Assembly: GCA_015680685.1 (NCBI GenBank)
Contig: MNCI01005962.1
Location: 22,539-86,538 of the forward strand
DNA: 64,000 bases
From: Gnetum montanum
Lineage: Eukaryota > Streptophyta > Gnetopsida > Gnetales > Gnetaceae
Direction of reading: 5' to 3'
The notes below the pieces were generated by a model. That model was not told the origin of the DNA, did not search any database, and saw only the letters and a program-made list of their open reading frames with translations. The stretch's first letter is position 1. The number at the start of each line of letters is the position of its first letter. The position numbers and the translations under genes were made by a program. Shown one piece after another: positions 56,559 to 64,000 of this stretch.

Positions 56559-57349
56559 TGATGAGTGGCGAGGTACCCCTACACTCAACCATACGAATAT
56601 GAGCATTACATGTGCGATTTGGTCAAACTCCATAGACTAAGCGCCTACATGCCTTATGGAACACTTAAGGTTAATCGTTCGTTGTCTTCCTAGACTTGTA
56701 TTTGTCATGGTTGTATGGTTAAGTAAGTCTGAGGTATGTGATTTTTATGTCTTTTATGTTTTATCGCCTATGCTAATGAAGTGAAGGGTGAAGAGACTAA
56801 TTAACTAACTTTAACTAACTAACTAAATCTTAATTAACCTAGCATCAGCATCTATTCCCACTTACCGTTCACACCCTGAACCAATGCAACCTTGGTTACC
56901 AAATGCTAGTTATTGCTAGGATCACCAAGCGTAATGCACGTGCTCGAAGTGGTCATACTCAATGCCCTTAACTATGGGAGAAGGGTTGAGAGAGAATTAA
57001 TCAACTAATAAAGCATTTAAATGGTAAAAAATAAATAACAGTAAATAAATTCCTATCTAGCTTAGTCCATGCACTGCAAGGTTTATCTAAGAAGTTCGTC
57101 TTTATTTCCGTACACAAACTTGTGTTCAAGTACAATATTTGCTTGAATAAAGATCCATGCACTTTGTAGCTCCTACTGCAGGAACATGGAAATTATTCTA
57201 TCTATGGAGAGGTAAAACTACTAGAGTTTTGCTACAGTCTAGGCCTAAACTTAGAAACAAGGGAGAGCTGCCTCTTATTTATAGATTTGACGACACACTA
57301 CGATATCATGTACGCGATATCGTGGCCCATGCGATATCACATCCCATCA
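56559..57349 (-). repeat. D 5' LTR
   Basis: It measures 791 bp. The minus-strand TATA box is at 57276-57283, with only three gatatc-like units beyond it (57302-57345). It ends CATCA at the taagc duplication. Confidence 0.95.
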
Positions 57350-57354
57350 TAAGC
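57350..57354. repeat. Target-site duplication of D, right copy
   Basis: The bases are taagc, identical to 47752-47756. Confidence 0.95.
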
Positions 57355-57800
57355 TCTACATTGTGGGAGAATTAATAAGTGAGTTTTTAATAAAATTTCT
57401 AATACCCAATAGGTAGTTAATTTCACTAAGGCATTAAAATAATATTAAAAGTCAAAGGAATCAACACATTCAACTACCTCCAAATTTTATAAGCTTTTGC
57501 AACCACTTAAGAGCTTTAACACTTCATTTTTAAAAAATTAACACTAACTAGGGGTGATCGAAGGGTACATAAAACTTAAGAATCAAAGCTAAGACTAGTT
57601 CATAATCATTCATGTGATTGGAAATGACACCTAAATAAGTACCATAAGTTGGTAGTCAAGGGGAGGAAGAGGATACCAACAACAATCGAAACTATAACTA
57701 TTAATTCATAGTTATATAATTGTGGTAAATGCTTGTTCTAAATTTACTGGATGCTCTTCAAGTTTTCCTTTACATAGTCACATAGTCCAAACAATGAAGT
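57355..57800. other. Unassigned AT-rich DNA right of D
   Basis: By nesting, its first part should be the continuation of element C, but neither an LTR nor any coding motif is seen. No gene. Confidence 0.4.
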
Positions 57801-57915
57801 GTTAGCTTAGTGGTAAAATTCTCTGTCTTAGTAACCCTAGGTAACGGGTTTGATTTTAGTGAGCAACACTAGTAACCCTAGGTAATAGGTTTGATTCTAG
57901 TGAGCAACACTAAGT
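57801..57915 (+). mobile_element. tRNA-like SINE with duplicated B-box segment
   Basis: The A box is TAGCTTAGTGG at 57803-57813 and the B box GGGTTTGATTT at 57846-57856. A 41-bp segment holding the B box (57830-57870) is repeated immediately at 57871-57911 with a few changes. The head resembles the SINE at 373-520. Confidence 0.6.
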
Positions 57916-58229
57916 TATACATTCAATTTCAAAGAGAAAATACTTTTTTGTTATATGCCAGAGATTCATGAATCCTAAATAACTTGTGTGCATGATGCAT
58001 ATTAGAAGTGGGAGCATGAATAGAAATATATCAAATTCTCCCTAGGTACTTTTAATTTAATTTAAATAAAAATTAATATTTTATAGATACAAAAATGCAG
58101 AAGAAATAAAGAAAAATAATTATATATTAGATGTGAAATACCTTTTTTTATGAAAAATACTATTTTGAAATATAAAAAATATAATTTTAAATATTTTATT
58201 ATATTTTAATACACATCCTCACCTATAAA
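57916..58229. other. AT-rich DNA without recognised feature
   Basis: It is strongly A/T-rich with runs such as aaatattttattatat near 58180-58210. No gene or repeat family recognised. It may include LINE 5' flank. Confidence 0.4.
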
Positions 58230-58586
58230 CTTGTTGCAATACCGAATCCTTGATTATTGGCTTTCAAAAATAAGATTATTTTTATTTAATGAATTTTCAA
58301 TGAAAATAAGTAAAAAAATTAGATTCCACGAATCATACACAGTTACGAAGGCTTCTTGGGTGCTGCATTTGGCTCTTCAATTTTTGGTCTCGATTTTCTG
58401 CTATGGTTTTTTTGCTACCATGGTGCCTTGGGTTTCTGGCTTCTTAGGCTACTGTGTTGTGCTCTGGTGGCTATGGGGCAGCGGTAGCAGTGGGAAGCAG
58501 GGTCTACATTATGGTGCTATTACTGCGGGTTGAGCCAGGGCTGCCATTGCATTATTACCGGCGTTGAGCTTCTTTCAGGCAAGGGT

Positions 58587-59558
58587 ATGGACGAATCTTC
58601 AGCAGCTACTACTTCTTCACCTCAGGGAAGTTCTCCCAACTCAGAATCTTTAGATTTTCTTTTACCTAAAGATATCTTTGAATCTGTTTCTCAATATTTG
58701 TCAAATAGTGGATTATCTACCTTGATCATGAAGCATCAATTTGCATATTAAAAATATTTTACAAGCCCATAGAATACAGGTCTTACATACTCGATACTAT
58801 GCTCGTAATTTTTTCCTTGCTGAACTTTCTGAGGCTTCTCACATCGAGAAATCTCTCTCTCTTCATATTTTTCCTGCTCGTAATGCTACCCTTATCACTC
58901 GAGCCTGGAAATTTGATTTCAATGTCAGTGACCCAACCTTTAATAATATCCCTTGCTATGTAGAGCTGCCTAATCTTACTTTAATCTTTTCACCTGTTGA
59001 GCAAGACATAGTTAGCACCTTAGGTCGAGTAATCTCTAACCATGGAATTGAGGTTAACGGGGCTCACTTTCGTCGCAACTGTATCAAATTAGACATTTCC
59101 CAAAAGAAAACCACTTTAACCTTAGGAGATGGAGGCAAAGTTTTTACTCAAAAGGTAGACTATTTTTATCTTCCTAACTCTTGTAGCTATTGCCATCGTG
59201 TAGAGCACCACATTTCTACTTGTCCCTTTCTAGCTAAGAAAAAATCTCAAACCAATCCTCCCAAATTTAGTCCTGTAGTCATTCCTCAACCTAACCTACC
59301 AATTACTCCCATTAAGTTTAGTTCTACTTCTAACAATGCTCCACACCTTTCTTCCTTGTTTGCTCCCTTCAAGGAAAGAGGGCCAAAGCATCTAAAACCA
59401 CTACTCCCCCTTCCTCTCCTTTGCACAAAACTAACCTAGCTTTAACTGTTAATACAAGCAACTCCTTTGTAATTCTTTCCACTACTATGACAACTAAGAT
59501 TCCTAACCCCAATCCTTCTACTGCCCTATCACTTAAAACATCTAGAGCTTCTTCATGA
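58587..59558 (+). pseudogene. LINE ORF1 (DUF4283-like, zinc knuckle)
   Basis: The start at 58587 reads MDESSAATTSSPQGSSPNSE, a serine-rich head. A one-base shift near 58740 moves the frame. From 58741 the 232-codon stretch includes HTRYYARNFFLAELSE, RNATLITRAWKFDFN and IPCYVELPNLTL, the RNA-binding style of plant L1 ORF1 (DUF4283). A zinc knuckle, CSYCHRVEHHISTC (CX2CX4HX4C), lies at about 59185-59226, then a proline/serine-rich tail. A second shift near 59400 restores the first frame, whose stop TGA at 59556 overlaps the ORF2 start as ATGA. ORF1 protein coats the LINE RNA. Confidence 0.8.
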
Positions 59559-62500
59559 ACCTCCTATCTTGGAATGTCCAAGGCCTAACTAATAGGCTTC
59601 GTTGCAAACAAGCCAGCAACTTTCTCTCTAGTCTAAATCTCACTTTGGATTTCCTCCTTCTCCAAGAAATCAAGATCTCAGCTGAACAATTATCACTTTC
59701 AGCCCACTGGTTTCTTCCCCATTCTTCTGTTCTTGCTACTTTTCATGAGTGTGGCAAAGGTGGAGCAGCCATTCTTTATCTAGCCTATTGGAAAGACAAA
59801 CTCCTTCAGCATGGGTCTGATATAGGTCACCGAGTGGCCTGGGGAATTTTCTCCTCCTCACATGGTCCCTTCGGAGTTTGCTCTATTTATGCCCCCAATG
59901 ACTCTACCGAACAGGCCTGATTGTGGCATGAACTCACTCATAGCCTCCCTTCTATTCCTTGGATTTTTGGCGGTGACTTTAACATGATGGAATTCTCTCA
60001 TGATAAGCTTGGGGGTGTTTTCTCTCAACTTCTGCATCACGAATTTCAAGCCTGATCAAATTTTAAGAAACATTTCTATCTTTCGAACAGCATCACAAAC
60101 ACTGCTAGTGGCTCTCTAAACAGCCTCACTTAGAAAAATATTTGTAAGGGGAAAGCTCGCATTTATAGTCAATTAGATAGATATTACTTTTGCACCCTTT
60201 CTTTTTGGCAGACCCTTTCTACTACTAAAGTCCACCAACACGCAACCTTATCTGATCATTTCCCCATTACTTTATCTATGCAGATCCATAATGACCACCA
60301 ACAACGGAATTATCATCTCCTTAGGCTGCATAGTCAATGTTTCTCTTCTCCTTCCGCCCAACAACTTCTTTCTAGCCTTTGGAACGTTGAACCAAGACCC
60401 TTAGGTCCAAAGGGTTGGATCCACTGGTGGCTTCAGAGTAGTAGTAGAGTTAGGAATCTCGCCTGTCATTATGGTAAGGAAGTTGCCTCTCGTTTTCGGC
60501 AAGAGTACACCAACATATGCTCTACCATTGAGCACCTTACGACCAAACTAATTGATGATCCCTTCAATAGTCACCTTCAAGGGGAGCTTGCTAGAGCCCG
60601 TATTGCCTTTCAACATTGGGAAGTATATAAGGCACAAGGTGCCTTGATTAAAAGCCGACTCACTTGGCTAAACATTCAAGATGAGCACTGTAAGGAATTC
60701 TTTAAGTACCTTAACCAGTCCTCCCGTTCACCCTCTTTAGATAAACTCTCCATAAATGGATCCATTATCACTGACCAAAATAGTCTTCTCTCTTATCTTA
60801 AGGAATACTTTGAGGCCTTATTCACCACTACTCCTATGGATCCCACATCCTTCGCGGCAACCACTCTAAATTATCCTAAACTGGTTAATTCTTTGCTGAC
60901 AATTTTAGAAGCTGATATTACTCCAGTTGAGCTTTGATAGGCTTGCTTTAACCTAAGCCTTGAGAAAGCCCCTGGTTATGATGGTTTTCCAGTCGAATTT
61001 TTCCAAAAGCATTGGGATCTGGTAGGTTCTGACCTCTTCCATGTTATCAAAGAGGCTACGCTTACTAGTTCTTTGGGACCAATCTTAAACCAAGGGATTA
61101 TTCATCTTCTCCCTAAATCGGGAGATCCTACTTGTATCTCCAATTGACGACCTATCACCTTACTTAATGTGGTATACAAAATTTGGGCTAAATGTTTGGC
61201 TTTGCGATTAAAGAAAATCCTTGCCCTTATTATTTCCCTCCAATAGACTGGCTTTGTTCTAGGAAGATACATATTAAATAACGTGGTGGCTGCTTAGGAA
61301 TGTCTTAAGTGGGCTAAGGATAAGGGTCAGGATATCCTCCTGATGAAGCTTGACTACGCTAAAGCCTATGATAACATTAAGTGGGACTTCATTATCCAAA
61401 CCATGGCTAAATTGGGTTTTGTCCCTAAGTTCATTGATATGGTAGAATGCTTATTCTCAGATGCTACTACACGAATCGTGACTACCTTTGGCATCACTTC
61501 TCCCTTTTCTATTCATAGGTCTATTAGGCAAGGTTGTCCTCTTGCTCCTTAGCTCTTCATCATTACTACTAATTTTCTCTATCATCAAATCAGCTTGGAT
61601 ATTCAAAAAAATATTTTATTTGAGGTTCATCTATTTTCTACTAAACTTCAGCTCTTCAATATGCATTTCGCTGATGACTCCTTTTTCCTTATTCAAAACA
61701 ATGCTATTAATGTGCAGTGTCTCTTGTCTCAAGTAGAGAAATATTGCTCCCTCTCTGGATCTATTATAAATTGGTGTAAATCTTTAGTTTATAGCTTCAC
61801 CAATAACTACAACCATTTTCCCAATTATAGTTGGAAGCGTACTCAAGATCATGAGATCATTAAGCTTTTGGAATTCCCTTTCGCTTTAGAGGCGTCAGAG
61901 CTCTAGGACCAAGTACTTTCTCGAATTTAAAAAAAATTGAAAAATGGAAAACCAAACCCCTCACCATCACCAGTAAGTATCTAATCAGTAAGTCTATTTG
62001 TGCTCTACCCATGTTTATTATTCGTCATGTTGGGCCCCTTCCCATGCTTCTTATCAAAAGCTTGAACAATTATTTAGAGACTTCATGTGGTCGTCTAAGG
62101 ACTCCCAAAAAGGCTTTCATCGTGTTGCCTAGAATATAGTAACTCTTCCTAAGAACAAAGGTGGATTGGGCCTTTTGAACTCCTTTAAGCAAGGTCTCAC
62201 CCTTATCGCTAAGTGGTTGGTTCAGCACCTGGATGCCCCCAATATTATTTGGAATCTTCTTCAGTTAAGGCTTTGACAAGCATTCCCTAAGAATAGGTCT
62301 ATCTGGAAGGGTATCCACCTTGTTAATTGGATCCTTTCTCCTCATGACATTATCATTCCTGGAACATATGTTTTCAAAAGCATTTGAAAGGCTTGGCAGG
62401 TCTTACATTCTCATGTGAATTGGAATAATATTCATATCAATCCTACTCTTCTTTCTAAGATTTGCCCTTGGTGGCTGCCCCTATCTCCTGCTCCTCTAGC

Positions 62501-63392
62501 CACCTCAAATGCCAAGACAGCCACCATCTGGTTTCAAAAGGGAGTTGTTTCTCTTAGATGTATTCGTCTCACCAATCTGTGGATTACTTGGGATATGTTC
62601 GAAAACTTATATGGGGATTCCAAAACTATGCACCATTTCCTTGATAAACTTTATCACTTCATTCATCAGTACTTGCATTTGGATGCTTCGGTTCCTAGTC
62701 TCTTCCATGGTCTTCAGTGGACTAATGGATCAAACCTTCTACCCTATAAACCACATGTGCCCTTTCAGTTGCTGCATGATTTCTCTATGATTGTTAATCG
62801 CTGCAATCTATCATGGCACAAAGCAGAGTCTGAACAGTTTTGGCTCTCTCTCTTTTCACGAGTTTGGAGCCTTCCGACTCTTCCAAAAATTAAACAATTT
62901 CTTTGGTGCCTCCTGCATCAAGGCATGCCTATCGGCAAACGTTGTGAATACCTTGGGATTCCAAACCCTAATTTCCCTCTTTATAGAGGTCCTGATGATT
63001 TTCTCCACATGTTTTTTGGCATTGCCCTTTTGCTCAGCCTTCATGGGAGTGGGTTTCTAAAGTTTTTCCTTTGTGCAAGTTTTCCCATGAGGATATCTTG
63101 TTCGGCTTTCTGGCCACCCCCTCTGTTGACCTTTAGTTTCTTTGGAAAGTTATTAGGCCTCTCGTTCTTTACTATATATGGAACTTTCAAGAACACTGAT
63201 TTGTCCAACTCTAACCATTTAACTATTATGGAAAAATCTCAAATTCTTCGCTTTGTGCACTTCCAAATTTTATCTCATACTTTTAAGTTAAGGTTGGATA
63301 CTAATCAGTTGTTTTATTATTTGCAGCCCAGATACACCAACTCATGCACTCTTCCCAATCTCGATCTGCTACATCGGAGTGTGTTATCATAA
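59555..63392 (+). pseudogene. LINE ORF2 (endonuclease, reverse transcriptase, zf-RVT)
   Basis: The endonuclease (59555-60290) starts MNLLSWNVQGL and keeps LLLQEIK, SIYAPND, GGDFNM and SDHFPI, the acidic and histidine residues of APE-type nucleases. The linker follows, then RT (about 60950-61800): KAPGYDGFPVEFFQ, RPITLLNVVYKIWAK, KLDYAKAYDNIKW, IRQGCPLAP and FADDS, so the catalytic aspartates remain. After a frameshift between 61906 and 62415 the C-terminal part continues in another frame (62415-63392) with FWLSLFSRVWSLPTLPKIKQFLW, the zf-RVT entry, but its cysteines are degraded. Stops at about 59918, 60052, 60130, 60936, 61146, 61240 and others make it inactive. Confidence 0.85.
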
Positions 63393-64000
63393 TTTTGAGC
63401 ATTTTTAGCTCTTTGTTGTTCTCCTGGTCTTATTAACTCGAAGTTCTTATTGATTCCTAGCATAAGGTTGCTCTTTGAAATGTACTCCCACACCGTGTGA
63501 AGGATTATGTATTAAGATGTTTTCCGCCAATGTCTTACCCATTACATTTCTCTCTTATGATTTTGATACTCATTTCTCAATTTTTATATCTATTTTTCTG
63601 GAAAAAAAGCCACATTCCTCGGCATACCTCTGGCCTTTGTCATAAAAACCTTTAATTTGGTAGAATAGTGTAATTTTTCTGCTTTGGAAAATATTCCAAA
63701 ACCTTCAATCCACATCTTCTTGGGCAGAATATTGGAATTTTTCTGCCTTGGCAAATGCTCCAAATTTTCCTACTGTTTCAATGCAAGCCTTAAACGATGT
63801 TGGCAATGTCAAATTTAGCTTTCTTAGATTTTTTTCAATTTTGAAATTTGGATCTTGAATAGTTGAAGGTAAGAAACATCTCAAACAATATATGCATTTC
63901 CATCACCCAAATGGTAAACCATTCAAACCATTAATTATGAAAAATTTCCAATTTGCAAAGCCTCATTGCCCGATGCCTTGCTGGTATTTTTTCAGTATTC
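63393..64000. other. Unassigned DNA after the LINE, with a diverged ~65-bp duplication
   Basis: 63393-63650 may be LINE 3' untranslated sequence. 63657-63715 and 63722-63775 are similar (tagaat..gtaatttttctgc.ttgg.aaat..tccaaa), a diverged tandem pair. No gene is seen. Confidence 0.5.

Larger units (their letters stand above)
47757..57349 (-). mobile_element. Element D: complete Athila-like insertion with perfect target duplication
   Basis: This 9.6-kb minus-strand element is inserted in the 3' noncoding DNA of C. It has LTRs 47757-48619 and 56559-57349, primer site 56539-56557, gag 56414 to about 53856, protease, RT, a missing RNase H, integrase to 50463 and a 3' noncoding region with two purine tracts. 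The first 250 aligned LTR bases differ at about 17 positions by eye, almost all transitions, the lowest of the LTR pairs here. It has fewer stops than A, B and C, but is still not functional. Confidence 0.9.
58230..63392 (+). mobile_element. Plant L1-type LINE (ORF1 and ORF2 pseudogenes)
   Basis: The layout is 5' leader (about 58230-58586), ORF1 (58587-59558) and ORF2 (59555-63392) on the plus strand. It is the least decayed coding structure here: ORF2 keeps one frame from 59555 to 61906 with about ten stops, then shifts. Endonuclease, RT and C-terminal domains are all recognisable. Neither a clear poly-A tail nor a target duplication was found, so outer limits are approximate. Confidence 0.85.

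Noticed and set aside
58231-58533. 100-codon frame with hydrophobic segments as a membrane protein gene
   Set aside because: It lies in the 5' leader of the L1-type LINE, has no recognisable domain, and its hydrophobic look comes from T-rich sequence.

Overview
This window looks like intergenic DNA from a large plant nuclear genome: AT-rich, no intact host gene, and built almost entirely of nested, decayed retroelements. The LTR elements are plant Ty3/gypsy of the Athila/Tat branch, recognised from gag, protease, reverse transcriptase (RT), RNase H (RH) and integrase (IN) remnants. Their primer sites match the 3' end of plant tRNA-Asp and have decayed mainly at CpG positions. Two LINEs and two tRNA-like SINEs complete the content. 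A gymnosperm or another giant plant genome is plausible, but that is inference; the sequence does not name a species.

Layout, left to right. Element A (minus strand, Athila-like) runs from beyond the left edge to 17832. It is interrupted by a non-L1 LINE (about 1650-4660), which itself holds a solo LTR (2629-3494); by a truncated LTR (9305 to about 10005); and by element F (10342-16369, plus strand), a gag-only element with both LTRs. Element B (minus strand, 17833-40216) sits inside the 5' LTR of A. B carries a long third reading frame after pol (21820 to about 18960). Its integrase is split by element E (24623-34504, plus strand), a Tat-like element with gag and protease but no RT or integrase, very long LTRs and several tandem arrays. 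Element C (plus strand, 40217-47756) is an older gag-pol element whose 5' LTR abuts the truncated 5' LTR of B. Element D (minus strand, 47757-57349) is the youngest-looking complete insertion, with a perfect 5-bp target duplication. From 57355 to 58230 there is low-information DNA with a SINE. From about 58230 to 63392 there is a plant L1-type LINE with ORF1 and ORF2. The last 600 bases are unassigned.

The insertion order can be read from the nesting. A predates the LINE, F and B. The LINE predates its solo LTR, B predates E, and C predates D. No element here is intact; every coding region has stops or frameshifts. Elements E and F lack pol and would have depended on proteins made by full elements such as A-D relatives.

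The observations most worth following up are these. The LTR U3 regions carry short motifs spaced at 14 bp, with different motif sequence in different families. A copy of that U3-like module plus a TATA-like site lies inside B, upstream of the third ORF. Two pol-less retrotransposons sit in one window. A single N lies exactly where the RNase H of D is missing. A solo LTR has landed in the catalytic YADD motif of a LINE.
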